64,000 nt of DNA, taken from positions 1-64,000 of the forward strand of contig NZ_BBBI01000008.1 in NCBI RefSeq assembly GCF_001315985.1. The letters run 5' to 3'. Under the pieces are notes generated by a model. It was not told the origin of the DNA. It did no database searches and saw only the letters and a list, made by a program, of their open reading frames with translations. Of the stretch, positions 47,755 to 58,882 are shown in pieces; the first letter of the stretch is position 1, and each line of letters begins with the position of its first letter. Source of the stretch: Vulcanisaeta distributa JCM 11216 (GTDB lineage Archaea; Thermoproteota; Thermoprotei; Thermoproteales; Thermocladiaceae). The position numbers were made by a program, and so were the translations under genes.

Positions 47755-48623
47755 TGAGTATGATAGCGAGAAAATCAGAGATAACCACTATACTCACTTT
47801 AACGCTTTTTATGATATTAACTATAGTAACGGCATCTACTAAAGTAGTTGTGGCATGTACATCACCAATTGGTGGATGCAATTACGAAGTTACCACAAAC
47901 GGAGTAACGCCAAGCTATGTTGGAGCTTACGCAGAAATAACAAACACAATGACCGTACAATCCTATACATCATCAACAACGAATTGGATAACGTTACAGT
48001 ATAACCCAGACACGTACATGGTATTTTATAATCCATTTGATGGAAGTACAGGGAAGTGGGTTCAGGGAACCATTGCCTTCTACGTAGCCACGAATCCGCC
48101 AGGTAATGCTAATAGTTGGGGGTATGGATATTTCTTGGTACAAGTGTATAATGTATCTTCTAACTATTATGAGTGGGAAAATTATCTCTATATAACTATT
48201 AATGGTCAGTATTACATACCGTGGCCACTTATTTCTGGTGCTTGGTGGTATATTACGTATAATGTTGGTAATAATGGTTTAATTTCCTCAATCTCCGCGG
48301 GATTATACATACCAAACAAGGGAGGATGGGTTGGAAGTATTTCTGTTCCATCTCAGCATACAAATCGTTGGTACAGGTCTAATGTTGTTTGGGCCGGTGC
48401 CAATAGTGGTTCTGTGACTTTTAATTCTGGTGGTTCTGGCACGTTTTATTACTGCTCTAATTTACCACTTTATCAAGGTCCGTTGGCCCAGAACACTGCT
48501 GAGAACTCTAATGTGCAGTATACGCAGATATACACAGTGCCGATAAATCCATACCCATACCCACCTTCATCACCATGGACTTGTATAAGCTACGAGGAGG
48601 TATACCAAGGCTTCCAGACGTAG
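47754..48623 (+). CDS. Secreted protein, jelly-roll-like composition, unknown family
   Basis: About 289 residues. The signal peptide 'TILTLTLFMILTIVTAST' is followed by mature 'CTSPIGGCNYEVTTNGVTPS'. The mature part is Trp/Tyr/Asn/Ser-rich and strand-rich ('YEWENYLYITINGQYYIPW', 'SGGSGTFYYCSNLPLYQG'), suggesting a beta sandwich such as a carbohydrate-binding or peptidase-A4-like fold; that is inference. No C-terminal anchor. Coupled to the upstream surface-protein gene by the TGATG overlap (start GTG 47751 or ATG 47754). Contains no G/C tract of six or more. Confidence 0.65.
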   Translation: MSMIARKSEITTILTLTLFMILTIVTASTKVVVACTSPIGGCNYEVTTNGVTPSYVGAYAEITNTMTVQSYTSSTTNWITLQYNPDTYMVFYNPFDGSTGKWVQGTIAFYVATNPPGNANSWGYGYFLVQVYNVSSNYYEWENYLYITINGQYYIPWPLISGAWWYITYNVGNNGLISSISAGLYIPNKGGWVGSISVPSQHTNRWYRSNVVWAGANSGSVTFNSGGSGTFYYCSNLPLYQGPLAQNTAENSNVQYTQIYTVPINPYPYPPSSPWTCISYEEVYQGFQT

Positions 48624-48757
48624 TTTGATTCCGCGATTAAGAGTCCTCAATCCAAAATCACCACCCTCTTTCTCCTTCCCTCCTCCAACCTTCATTCTCG
48701 TCAAACGCTAACAGCTGATTTGATAGAGACTTCTTCGAAAAGGTGAGTGGAATACCG

Positions 48758-51059
48758 CTATGGACCTATTACCTTAATGGTGAATTTACCACCATGCATA
48801 ACCCTAATAGTGTTGCTTGATATCATTTCATACCTACAGTCACTGCATTGAACCTCTCTGGGTGTAATTGGTGAATCAATTAATAATTCGTACTGCCCAT
48901 TCCCAATGGGCTTACCTGGGCCTTCGTAATTAATCACGAGCTCCTTACCCTTCATTAATACACTCACGTTCTTAACCAACCCATGTATTGTCAATATATT
49001 GCTAGCCGTAACTCCACGCCTCAGTAAATCCACGGGCATGCCCCTGAGTAGTATTGGTGCTTCAAACAAATCATTTATTATTAAGTCCCTGATTAGCATT
49101 ATGAAGTCCGCTGCAGCCCAGCCATGCGGTGCATCGCCCTGCCCACCCCCCTCTCGGTTATTATTGATATTCCCTCAGCCCAGCCGTAGGTTGGTGATGC
49201 GTGATTAACAATCCATGTTAAGTACTTACCCACCCGCTCCCTATCACCAAGTATCGCCCAGGAATGCGCTAGGTTCATCGTTAGGTAACTACCGTAAGTA
49301 CCCCCCCACTGGTGGTATTCACTAGACCACCATTTAGCCCATACAACTCCTCAGTGACCTCAAGCGTTCTCCTGACCAATGGGTTATCGAGTGGTAATGC
49401 CATTGTTGGCCACACAACCGCTATGACCCTAGTCATCGCCGAATCAGCAACCCTCTCTGGCGCAGGCACTATGTACTCAACGCCGAGCCTCGCCCTAACA
49501 ACATTTATCGAATTAATTAATACATCCACGAACTCCCTATGCAACTTCTCAACCCACTCATAATCCTCATGACCCGCATCCCTAAGCACCCTGCCCCCCC
49601 AACTCCCTCAACCCGGCTATGGCCCACATATCATCCCAGTAATGGTGGTCCATGGGCCCCCCCGTGTCCTCGGCAGACCAGGACGGCGGTAACAAACCTC
49701 TTATCGACTCATCGCCAGTAACCTCCCTATTCGTCTCCAACCACTCAACCCCACGCCTAATCACTGGGTACCACCTCCTCAATGCATCGTAATCCCTCGT
49801 TAACTGTACATACTTGCTCACGGCCCATAAGACCTGCCCATTGGCGTCATACTCCTTCACTTCGAAATCCACTGCCTTGAAATAACCGCTTACGTCAACC
49901 CTCCTTAACAGTTCCTCAACAACGGCCTTGCCCATGTCCGTTAGGTTAGACATTGTGAGGGCCGTGGCCATGTATGAACCATCCCTTATCCAGAAGAGGT
50001 GGTATATCAATGGACCCGGCGTTATCTTACCCCCATCCCAAAGCATTACCAGGTTTGCGGTTGATTGACGGAGAATATCGCCAATGACGCTACCGTTTAT
50101 TGATACTGAGAACGACCTCCCATTTATTGAGTCCCAATTACGTAATTCCGCAACCACATCATCATCACTGACCGCCTTGACTAAGGTCCTATTGTGTGGG
50201 GGTATTCCTGAGTGGGTCCATCGGGGCCTTAACCCTGAGTCTCCACTCATTACTCTCATTAATAATGGCATTAAAACCAAGGGCTGCGTGAGCCCAGCCT
50301 AATTCGTCATTGGTGTAAAGCTCGCTGTTAAGCCTACCAAGGGCTGCATCCTCACTCGCATCCTTATTTGCATCGTATGAACCAAATTGCGTTGGTTCCT
50401 TATCTGTGGTTAAGGCTAATTCGCCATTAATCGTTATGAACCACCCATCGCCCTCGACGCCCGCGCTCCTCACCTCGACCATGTGATCGACATTGTACGG
50501 CCTAGTCACCAAATAAATAATGTAATTGCCCGGTAAACCAGTTATTCCAAGGTCAATAATTAGCACATCAACCCCCCCAGACCTACTGGCTACCGTTGAC
50601 CTCGTAACAACCCTCATAAGGCCAAGGTCCCATTCATTGATTATTATTGGATAACCAGGTCTCTCGAGGTATTGCCTAAACGATCCATGCAAACCCGGCA
50701 TGTAAAGCCTTGATCCGTCGTAGATCCACACCTCGAATGCAACGTTTTTACGGACCATAAAGAGCATTGCCGGGTCTATCACGGCCTCATTAACACCCTG
50801 AACACTACCAACCATGCCCCAATCCTTAAAGTGAATATTCCTAAACGGCATTAACTGGGCGGGTTCAAAGCCCCCTGCCGGTAGGCTCTAATTGCTGTCT
50901 CAGCCATCTTGGCCAGGCCCAATTAGGTCTCCTGTAGTATAGGCCCATTATGAACATGGAACTGCCGAAGCTGTTTAAGGCGGACTTGATGAACTCATCA
51001 ACATCCCTACCCCCCCACATTTTGGCTGCATGTTCAAACCGTTTACTGACGTGGCTCAT
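48758..51059 (-). CDS. Large (alpha/alpha)6-type glycoside hydrolase, GH15-like (multiple frameshifts)
   Basis: Five frame pieces follow each other: start 'MSHVSKRFEHAAKMWGG', then 'MRVVTRSTVASRSGGVDVLI', 'YHLFWIRDGSYMATALTMSN', 'SAEDTGGPMDHHYWDDMWAI', 'APERVADSAMTRVIAVVWPT' and the C-terminal beta domain. 'WIRDGSYMATAL' and 'HYWDDMWAI' recall glucoamylase/trehalase-type (alpha/alpha)6 barrels. Breaks: C5 50871-50875 (four restores), near 50215, C7 49594-49600 (six restores), around 49301, and C6 49146-49151 (seven restores 'ERG' then 'GQGDAPHGWAAADFIML'). Restored length about 765 residues. No signal peptide, so cytoplasmic glycan breakdown. Next to a sugar-type ABC ATPase. Confidence 0.65.
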
Positions 51060-51229
51060 TCTGCTTCTTGAAGCATTAATTTAGGGCATTTTAATAAATT
51101 CCCCCCCAATTAGAACCTTGCGTATTGTGAATCAATACGATTTTACTCTGCATAATAATTAAACTGGTTATACCCAACCTATTGGAAAAATTTATTTTTG
51201 CTAAATAATTCAGTGCTCACTGTAGAGTC

Positions 51230-52337
51230 ATGGTGAGGGTTTACCTTCATGAAGTTACGAAGATATTTGGAAAGAACGTAGTGGCACTAAATAAGGTGGA
51301 GCTTGAGGTAAGGTCTGGAGAGTTCATGGTTGTAATGGGGGGGCCGTCAGGTCATGGAAAGACAACGTTACTCAGAATCGTGGCAGGCCTTGAGGAACCA
51401 ACTGAGGGCGAGGTATGGATAGGTGATACGCTCGTTGCATCACCGAGAAAGGGCATATTCATACCGCCAAGGGATAGGAACGTGGGTATGGTATTCCAAA
51501 ACTGGGCCCTTTATCCGCACATGAAGGTCTTCGACAACATAGCCTTCCCATTAAGGATTAAGAGACTTCCAAAGAATGAGATCGAGAAAAGGGTTAGGGA
51601 AATAGCTGAGGTCCTTGGTATAGCTGAAACACTAGATAGGTACCCGAGGCAGTTATCAGGTGGTCAGCAGCAGAGGGTGGCAATCGCAAGGGCGTTGGTT
51701 AAGGAGCCCCCAGGTGCTCCTCATGGATGAACCATTCAGTAACCTTGACGCCAGGATCAGGGTCATGGCAAGGGCATTCGTTAAGGATATCCAGAGGAAA
51801 CTTGGGATAACCACAATACTCGTGACCCACGACCCAGCCGATGCATTGACCCTGGCAGATAGGATCACAGTACTTAGGAGGGGCTCCATTCAACAGATCG
51901 GTCTTCCCAACGAGATTTATGATAAACCAGTAAACGTGTTCGTGGCAAACTTCATAGGTGATATAAACCTATTTAATGGCTTAATCATTGGTAAAGGCAA
52001 CAAGGTCTATTTCGATGGTGGTGATGTGAAGATTCAATTACCACCTAGTATAAACGTGCAAGGTAACGAAGACGTGATTCTCGGTATAAGGCCCGAGGAT
52101 GTGGTTCTGTCTAAGGAAGTCATTAATAATAATGACTTAACCTATGTTGGTAAGGGCATTGTTGAAATATCGGAATTCGCTGGCGGTAAATTCAACGTGA
52201 TGGTTAAGCTACAAAGTACTGAGGTTAAGGTTGTCTCATCAACCAGCTTTGGACTTGGGGAACCCGTACACATGTACTTCAATATACATAAGATAAAGAT
52301 ATTCGATAAGCAAACGGAGAAGTTACTATACGGATAG
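51230..52337 (+). CDS. MalK/UgpC-type ABC transporter ATPase (frameshifted at a C5 tract)
   Basis: Walker A 'GGPSGHGKTTLLRIVAGLEE', Q-loop 'VGMVFQNWALYPHMKVFDNI', signature 'LSGGQQQRVAIARALVKEP', Walker B 'LLMDEPFSNLDARI' and H-loop 'ILVTHDPADALTLADRITVL', then a TOBE/MOBE domain ('LGIRPEDVVLS'). The C5 at 51707-51711 breaks the frame between signature and Walker B; four restores 'EPQVLLMDEP'. Restored length about 369 residues, typical for CUT1 sugar importers. The G7 51337-51343 adds a Gly before Walker A. Permease genes are not in the window. Confidence 0.85.
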
Positions 52338-52386
52338 AGACCCTGTTAAAATTTTAATACTTTAGTGAACCAACGTATTGACCTAG

Positions 52387-53706
52387 ATGGCGTATAAGGT
52401 CAAGGACGTATCTCTCGCCGAGAAGGGACGCTTACTCATTGATTGGGCCGAGAGACACATGCCAGTTTTAATGAAGATTAGGGAGAGATTCATTAAGGAT
52501 AAACCGCTTGAGGGCGTTAAAATATCGGCTAGCCTACACGTGACTAAGGAAACCGCAGTTTTGGTCCGGACACTAGTCGCTGGCGGGGCCACAGTAACCC
52601 TAGTGCCCTCAAACCCACTATCCACGCAGGATGAAGTCGCAGCCGCACTTGCTGAGGAGGGCGTACACGTGTATGCATGGAAGGGCATGAATGAGAGGGA
52701 GTACTATAACGCGATTGGTTTTGCCATTTCCCAGGAACCGGTCGTTACCATGGACGACGGTGCCGACCTAACCGTAACACTGCATAAGCTTGCCCTTGGT
52801 GTTAAGAGCAGTGAGACGAACTACGCATTGGAGACAGCTGGTGACAGGGACTTCGCTAAATTAATAAGTGGTGTTTACGGCGGTACTGAGGAGACGACAA
52901 CCGGCGTCATTAGGCTGAGGGCAATGGCGAAGGAGGGAACGCTCAGATACCCAATAATCGCCGTTAACGACTCATACACCAAGTACCTATTTGATAATAG
53001 GTATGGAACTGGGCAATCAACATGGGACGGGATACTTAGGGCCACGAATATACTAGTCGCGGGAAAGATAGTCGTTGTCGCCGGTTATGGTTGGGTTGGC
53101 CGTGGAATAGCCATGAGGGCTAAGGGCCTTGGTGCGCGTAGGGTAATAGTCACCGAGGTAAACCCTGTAAGGGCGCTTGAAGCTGTCTTTGATGGATTCG
53201 AGGTCATGCCGATGAGCGAGGCCGCGGAGGTCGGTGACATATTCATAACGGCCACTGGCGACATAAACGCAATAACCCTGGACCACATACTCAAGATGAG
53301 GGATGGGGCTGTCCTGGCCAATGCAGGTCACTTCAATGTGGAGATTGACGTGGCGGGCCTCGAGAGGGTTGCGGCTGAGAAGAGGAGGATTAGGGATTAC
53401 GTGGTTGAGTATAGGTTACCAAACGGTAAGAGGGTCTACCTACTTGCTGAGGGTAGGCTCGTTAACCTAGTGGCCGCTGAGGGCCATCCGAGCGAGGTCA
53501 TGGACATGTCCTTCAGCAACCAAGCACTTGCCGCCGAGTACATAGTAAGGAATAGGGGTAAGTTACAACTCGGTGTTCATAAGCTACCTGATGAACTCGA
53601 CATGGAGGTTGCAAGGCTTAAGCTTGAGACCATGGGCATAAGGATTGACCAACTGACCGAGGAACAGAGACGTTACATAACCAGTTGGGGGGGTCTTGGC
53701 ACTTAA
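52387..53706 (+). CDS. ahcY: S-adenosylhomocysteinase
   Basis: 439 residues, unbroken. '[20 protein letters not shown]' N-terminal, '[20 protein letters not shown]' substrate region, '[20 protein letters not shown]' NAD site and '[20 protein letters not shown]' near the end identify SAHH, which splits S-adenosylhomocysteine into adenosine and homocysteine. Leaderless ATG 52387, with an AT-rich TTAAAATTTTAATACTTTA about 25-40 bases upstream. The G7 tract 53687-53693 encodes the Gly-Gly of the C-terminal 'SWGGLGT'. Stands alone after the ABC ATPase. Confidence 0.95.
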   Translation: MAYKVKDVSLAEKGRLLIDWAERHMPVLMKIRERFIKDKPLEGVKISASLHVTKETAVLVRTLVAGGATVTLVPSNPLSTQDEVAAALAEEGVHVYAWKGMNEREYYNAIGFAISQEPVVTMDDGADLTVTLHKLALGVKSSETNYALETAGDRDFAKLISGVYGGTEETTTGVIRLRAMAKEGTLRYPIIAVNDSYTKYLFDNRYGTGQSTWDGILRATNILVAGKIVVVAGYGWVGRGIAMRAKGLGARRVIVTEVNPVRALEAVFDGFEVMPMSEAAEVGDIFITATGDINAITLDHILKMRDGAVLANAGHFNVEIDVAGLERVAAEKRRIRDYVVEYRLPNGKRVYLLAEGRLVNLVAAEGHPSEVMDMSFSNQALAAEYIVRNRGKLQLGVHKLPDELDMEVARLKLETMGIRIDQLTEEQRRYITSWGGLGT

Positions 53707-53765
53707 TCATTATCGCTACCAAGGAAAATCTTTTAGAGTAGTAAATTCTGTAGTATAAAACTACT

Positions 53766-54571
53766 ATGGTAATGCCATTAATGCTCATCTGGATAATAAC
53801 GCTATATAGTAATGGTACATCGGTTGTGAACTTAAACACAACCTTAGTCGGCGAGTTCGTGACGCTGCAATTACCCGTTCAGCCTCAATCATACGTTATG
53901 GTCCTTGTCAATGGCTCAGCAACGGCATACATGATAAACGGTACATCAATAATAATACCTGTACTGGGAACCGCCAATGTGTCGGTAGAATACGTACCAA
54001 AGGTATTCGTAAAGAACAACTTCGTTGGGATAAACGTTAGTAACTCCACGGTAGAGATTATTGTCCCAAGCAATATACTAATTGCAAACATGACACTATC
54101 AATAATCAACATGAACATGACGAATAACGAATTAATAATAACTGCTAGGGGGGGACCTGGCGAGTTTCTATACACCATAATGCCGACACCAATATCGACA
54201 CCGCCAAAGCACGCGCCAATAGTAACAACTCATTTGTATAATTACGGAATCATCATAGCGATCATCATAGCAATTATAGCGATTTCATCCATATTCTATG
54301 CACTAATGAGAAAACGTGAAGGGGGGGAGAGGGGGGGGAGGTCGTGTCCACGGCTGCCTTGAATCTTAACGAATACGAAAAGGCCATACTGAATTATTTG
54401 AGGTCCAGGGGGGGTGGTTCTGCCTTTGAGATCGATATCTCCAAGGATCTTGGCATACCGAGGACGACCGTGTGGAGGAGCGTCAGGAGACTTGAGGGCC
54501 TAGGCCTTGTTAAGATCACTAAGGTTGAGGGTAAGAACATGGTTATGTTAATCAAGGATTCACAATACTAA
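53766..54571 (+). CDS. Membrane-anchored protein with cytoplasmic winged-helix domain (frameshifted at a G8 tract)
   Basis: The first frame (53766-54362) has an N-terminal signal-like stretch, a strand-rich outer domain with many sequons and a membrane helix ('YGIIIAIIIAIIAISSIFYA'). The second frame (GTG 54344 to 54571) is a winged helix ('NEYEKAILNYLRSRGG', 'DLGIPRTTVWRSVRRLEGLG'). They overlap, and the G8 tract 54331-54338 sits at the junction: six or nine would fuse them into one protein of about 268 residues, the outer-sensor-to-inner-HTH layout known for archaeal membrane regulators. G7 tracts at 54148, 54321 and 54408 are in frame. Confidence 0.65.
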
Positions 54572-54962
54572 TTAACCTGGCAATTTCAAGGAATGAAGAG
54601 ACGATTTCCTTAATGAAGCCATTGTCGATTCCTTGAGTGGTCTCACTGAATTCGTTAATCCACGATGTAAATCCCTTAATGAGCAGGGCTGCTGCCGTAG
54701 TTAATGATAGCGTTAGGCTTGATAAATCTCCATCACTCACCGCATTCCTTAATAAATCAGTGGGATTGTCATTCACTGGCTCGTTGCTCATTAACTTAAT
54801 TAGACCAAGGCTTACGCAGTAAAGTGCGTGGAGCTTTGACGCCCGCCTTAGCGTATCCCCGGTTAATTCCGTAGATTCGGACACGGTGTACATGAACTCC
54901 TCATGCAGCAGCTCCGCGGTTGATAATACATAGTCCCTATTACCGGCCTTGAATGCCGCCAT
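54552..54962 (-). CDS. Small all-helical protein, unknown family
   Basis: 136 residues with no signal or membrane segment; the pattern 'AELLHEEFMYTVSESTELTG' and 'LRRASKLHALYCVSLGLIKL' predicts a helical bundle. HEPN-like folds have similar composition but the RNase motif is absent. Overlaps the end of the winged-helix gene by 20 bases (convergent). Not recognised. Confidence 0.5.
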   Translation of the reverse strand: MAAFKAGNRDYVLSTAELLHEEFMYTVSESTELTGDTLRRASKLHALYCVSLGLIKLMSNEPVNDNPTDLLRNAVSDGDLSSLTLSLTTAAALLIKGFTSWINEFSETTQGIDNGFIKEIVSSFLEIARLISIVNP

Positions 54963-55079
54963 TAAGGCATTAACAATATCATTAATTTTAATTCCCTAAT
55001 TAACTCATTCATTGTGGTCATTAAAAATAATCCTCATTGGCAGTAAATAAAAATTAAGGCGCTCTAATAATTGGCTGGG

Positions 55080-55316
55080 ATGGAAAAGCTTGAGGATAAG
55101 ATAAGGGCGTACATAATTAGGTATATGGACCCAAGCAGGTTTGGAGGTAGGGTTATTCTTATTCACGGTAACGATACTAGGGAATTCCCAGATATAAGTA
55201 AGGCAAGGGCTGTAGCCTTCTCCATGCCCGGAATATCGATAATAATCGCTGTACCTAGGAAGGAAGAGGCCGATGAAGCATTCATAAGATTCATAATGCT
55301 CAATAAGGAGACTTAG
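55080..55316 (+). CDS. Small conserved-looking protein
   Basis: 78 residues from ATG 55080 (TTG 55071 possible): 'MEKLEDKIRAYIIRYMDPSR', strand 'GGRVILIHGNDTREFPD', 'ISKARAVAFSMPGISIIIAV' and an acidic C-terminal helix. Alternating strands and helices suggest a compact cytosolic domain. It precedes sucC by about 60 bases on the same strand but has its own upstream AT-rich region. Family unknown. Confidence 0.5.
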   Translation: MEKLEDKIRAYIIRYMDPSRFGGRVILIHGNDTREFPDISKARAVAFSMPGISIIIAVPRKEEADEAFIRFIMLNKET

Positions 55317-55378
55317 TAGTCCTTAATCACTTTATATAGTGCAAATACTTAAATTAAGGTTAGTTTGCGTAAATTAGC

Positions 55379-56515
55379 GTGAGGCTCCTCGAATACAAAG
55401 GCAAGGAGTTGCTGAATAGGTATGGCGTTAAGATACCCAGGGGGGGCGCCATAGTCAAGAGTCTCGACGACATTAAGGTACTCAACACCCTTAAGTTCCC
55501 ATTGTTTGCAAAGTCCCAAGTACCCTTTGCAGGTAGGGCCAAGATGGGCCTAGTGAGGAGGGTCGACACCATTAAGGATGCGGAGAACGCGGCCAGGGAT
55601 TACTTGGGTAAGGTTATTCAGGACTACCCGATTAGGAAGGTGCTGTTTGAGGAGGGGGGGTTAACGTGGCCAAGGAACTTTACGTATCCATAACCCTGGA
55701 CAGGGAGAACAGGGGGGGTTACCTAATGCTGGCGTCCACGGAGGGCGGCATCGATATAGAGGAAGTCGCGAAGAAAAGCCCTGAGAAGATAATTAGGCTT
55801 TACATAGATGATTACGAGGGACTAAGGGACTACATGATCAGGGGGAGTAGCCCAAAAACTCGGCCTAGAGGGATCTGCGGCGCAGGACTTCGTGACCGTG
55901 GCCAAGGCCATGTATAGGGTATTCACCGAATACGATGCAGAGCTTGTGGAGATAAACCCACTGGCGCTCACAACCGATGGCCAGTTAATAGCCCTTGATG
56001 TTAAGGTCATGATAGATGACAACTCACTGTTTAGGCATCCAGACATCAGTGTTGAGGATAGTGATTACACAATGGAGGAGCTCGAGGCCAGGAAGTACGG
56101 ACTACACTACGTGGAGTTGACGGGCTATGTGGGGGGGATCATGGCCAACGGCGCGGGCCTGACGATGGCGACCATGGATTTAGTCAAGGAGTATGGTCAT
56201 GAGCCGGCCGATTTCCTCGACGTTGGCGGCGGTGCAAGTAAGGATTCGGTTAAGGAGGGATTGAAAATGCTATTAACTGATGATAGGATAAAGGCTGTTT
56301 TAATAAACATATTCGGTGGAATAACGAGGTGCGACGAGGTTGCCAGGGGCGTTGTTGAGGCACTGAATGAAGTCAAGACCAATAAGCCAATCTTCATTAG
56401 GCTAAAGGGCACTAATGAGGAGGAGGGCAGGAAGATACTGGCTGAGGTAGGACTTAAAACCTATGAGACTGCGGAGGAGGCAATGGAGGCGTTATCAAAG
56501 GCTATAAAGAGGTGA
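55379..56515 (+). CDS. sucC: Succinyl-CoA synthetase (ADP-forming) beta subunit (two frameshifts)
   Basis: ATP-grasp beginning '[20 protein letters not shown]' and '[20 protein letters not shown]'; later '[20 protein letters not shown]', '[20 protein letters not shown]' and '[20 protein letters not shown]'. Breaks: G7 55654-55660 (five restores '[10 protein letters not shown]') and G5 55841-55845 (four restores '[18 protein letters not shown]'). Together they add three bases, so the gene returns to its first frame. Length about 378 residues, normal. G7 tracts 55440, 55712 and 56131 encode Gly-Gly where I expect one Gly. Start GTG 55379 follows a CTTTATATA box. Overlaps sucD by four bases. Confidence 0.9.
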
Positions 56516-57408
56516 TGGGCATGGCAATACTCGTTAATGAGAACACGAAGGTCCTGGTCCAGGGAATAACGGGTAGGGAGGGATCAAGGCATACGGAGTA
56601 TATGCTTCAATACGGTACAAAGGTGGTGGCTGGAGTCACGCCGGGTAGGGGTGGTCAGACCGTTCATGGCGTACCTGTATTCGATACAGTCGAGGAGGCA
56701 CTTAGGAAGTTCCCTGACATAAATACGTCAATAATCTTCGTGCCAGCCCAATTTGCGGCTGACTCGGTATACGAAGCAATCGATGCAGGCATCAAGCTAA
56801 TAGTAATAATCACAGAGCATATACCAATACACGACGCCCTAAGGTTCGTGAACTACGCAAAGAGGAAGGGCGTGACCATAATAGGCCCCCCCAACTGCCC
56901 AGGAGTTGTAAGCCCACTGAGGTCTAAGGTCGGCATATTACCAAACCACATATACACCAAGTCGGGGGGGCCGGTCGGTATTGTGTCCAGGAGTGGAACA
57001 TTAACCTACGAAATATCTTACCACCTAACCCAGGCAGGGATTGGGCAGTCAACGGTCGTGGGCATTGGCGGTGACCCAATAATCGGCACAGACACACTCG
57101 AGGTAGTGAAGATGTTTGAGGAGGACCCAGAGACGAAGTACATAGTGGTCATCGGCGAGATAGGCGGGACAATGGAGGAGAGATTGGCTAAGTACATAGG
57201 GTCTGGGAAGGTCACGAAACCCGTGGTGGCCTACATATCGGGCAGGACAGCACCGCCAGGTAAGAGGATGGGGGGGCATGCTGGAGCCATTGTTAGCATG
57301 GGAATGGGCTCCTACGAAAGCAAGGTTAAGGCATTCCAAGAGGTTAATGTGCCCGTGGCCAGAACACCCACCGAGGTTGTTAAACTAATCAAGCAGTACA
57401 TACGTTAA
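56512..57408 (+). CDS. sucD: Succinyl-CoA synthetase alpha subunit
   Basis: 298 residues, unbroken. CoA-binding '[19 protein letters not shown]', '[18 protein letters not shown]', and the catalytic-His region '[15 protein letters not shown]'. Forms the heterotetramer with SucC in the TCA cycle. Three tracts of seven give '[11 protein letters not shown]', '[15 protein letters not shown]' and '[13 protein letters not shown]', whereas the family pattern as I know it is IGPNCPG, one Gly before PVG, and KRMGHAGA. Each tract thus adds one residue close to the active site. ATG 56521 is an alternative start. Confidence 0.95.
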   Translation: MMGMAILVNENTKVLVQGITGREGSRHTEYMLQYGTKVVAGVTPGRGGQTVHGVPVFDTVEEALRKFPDINTSIIFVPAQFAADSVYEAIDAGIKLIVIITEHIPIHDALRFVNYAKRKGVTIIGPPNCPGVVSPLRSKVGILPNHIYTKSGGPVGIVSRSGTLTYEISYHLTQAGIGQSTVVGIGGDPIIGTDTLEVVKMFEEDPETKYIVVIGEIGGTMEERLAKYIGSGKVTKPVVAYISGRTAPPGKRMGGHAGAIVSMGMGSYESKVKAFQEVNVPVARTPTEVVKLIKQYIR

Positions 57409-57436
57409 AATCATAATAAACAAACTTCAATAAAAA

Positions 57437-58042
57437 TCATGCTGAATCACTATTATTTACGTGAAGATCAATATAATCATTAAGGAGGATCTTAACTAGG
57501 CCCTCATTAATTATCGTACTAATCAACTCGAGGTAAGCATCGGCAGGCGTCACGGACTTGATCGTAACACCAAGAGACCTACTAATACTCCTAATATTAC
57601 TGGTGCACTCCTGAAGCATTGGGCACTCGGGCAAGCCCTCGGTGACTCCTTACCATTAATAATCACAAGACCAGCCCTCTGATCAACAATTGCCCCCCTT
57701 ATCATTGAGAACCTCGAGAACCGCATAATCACCGAACTCCCTAACCCTATAAACAAGGAATATTGTAGCGGCCAGGTAATAACCACCATCCTTCCTAACC
57801 AACCAACCACGCCTAATGAGGGCGTTTAAGTACCTGAAGACCTTGGCCCTGGGCATGTTCAACCTCCTAATAAGCTCCGTAGGACTAGCCACACCAAAGG
57901 CAATGAGCTTGAGGAGCTTAGCCCTATCAAGCTGAACACCAAAGTCAAAGTTATACTCACTAAGTATGCGAATACCACCACTAATGACGCTGGGGGGGAA
58001 CTTGGGAACCCTAATACCAACCCTAACCTTAATACTCATCAA
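57437..58042 (-). CDS. Winged-helix regulator with C-terminal Cys motif (frameshifts)
   Basis: N-terminal 100 residues: 'RAKLLKLIAFGVASPTELIR' and 'RLNMPRAKVFRYLNALIRRG' form a winged helix. The frame fails at C6 57693-57698 (five restores 'NDKGAIVDQRAGLVIING'). A lost base near 57640 then leads to 'PECPMLQECTSNIRSISRSL' and an ending 'DYIDLHVNNSDSA'. Restored length about 200 residues. The CPxxxxxC motif could bind metal or respond to redox. In-frame G7 at 57992. Convergent with sucD; target unknown. Confidence 0.6.
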
Positions 58043-58101
58043 TAGAAGAAGGCAAAACCAAAGTATTAACCATTACCCCCAGGTATAAATCAAGGCACTG
58101 A

Positions 58102-58689
58102 TTATGCCGATGATTCGGCCGTGGCGGTAGCACCGCCAGACTGCTCAATAACCTTATCAAGCTCCTCGAGCCTCTTCTTGATCTCATCCTTGGGAAGGGC
58201 TATCTTCAGTAACTTACCATCCTTAATCTCATACTTAATAACCCTCTCAGACTCATCAAAGACGTACTCAGGGGGCCTAGCCATGTCCTCGGGCTTGAAC
58301 TTAACTTCATCAAAGTCAACATAGGCGATGTCATGAATAGGCGTGGGGATCAAGGCACCGACTGGGCACGCATCAACACAGAAGTGGCACAGTATGCACT
58401 CGGTATACCTAATACCTGGGTAGAACTTACCATTGGGAGCCCTATACATTTGGATGGCATTCACGGGACAGGCCCAGGCACACTGGAAACAGCTTATGCA
58501 CTTCTTAATATCCAGCATTATCCAACCCCCCCTAAACCTCTCAGGAACCCACCTGACCTCGCGTGGGTACTGTATCGTGAGTCTATTTGGCTCCACGACC
58601 TCCTTAAACCCCGTGATTAATGCCTTCGCGTGGTAAATAATGTCTTCGGCAAGGGTTCCCCCCCTTGGTTGTTTTATCTTTATGACCAC
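58102..58689 (-). CDS. nuoI: NuoI-like 2x[4Fe-4S] ferredoxin subunit
   Basis: 195 residues. 'CISCFQCAWACPVNAIQM' and 'CILCHFCVDACPVGALIP' are two CxxCxxCxxxCP clusters; the preceding 'TIQYPREVRWVPERFRGG' matches the NuoI region before the first cluster. A charged, Glu-rich tail of about 80 residues follows. Normally part of the complex-I-like NADH/F420 dehydrogenase, but no other nuo gene is adjacent, so it is an orphan here. In-frame C7 tracts at 58526 (after 'RFRG') and 58658 (start region 'KQPRGG'). Confidence 0.8.
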   Translation of the reverse strand: MVIKIKQPRGGTLAEDIIYHAKALITGFKEVVEPNRLTIQYPREVRWVPERFRGGWIMLDIKKCISCFQCAWACPVNAIQMYRAPNGKFYPGIRYTECILCHFCVDACPVGALIPTPIHDIAYVDFDEVKFKPEDMARPPEYVFDESERVIKYEIKDGKLLKIALPKDEIKKRLEELDKVIEQSGGATATAESSA

Positions 58690-58882
58690 GTTGCCTTATT
58701 ACGCCCTTAAGTATTTTAAGCTTTATGGTGAATCCTATTATATAGACCCTGACTATTACAGTGCGCTAATGAATTATGATTATTTTTAATTACCATGAAG
58801 AAATTAATTAAAATATCTCGGTAGAACTTAAATAATATACTAAAAACTAATGGTTTTTATTTTTAAGTTTATAATTCATGCC

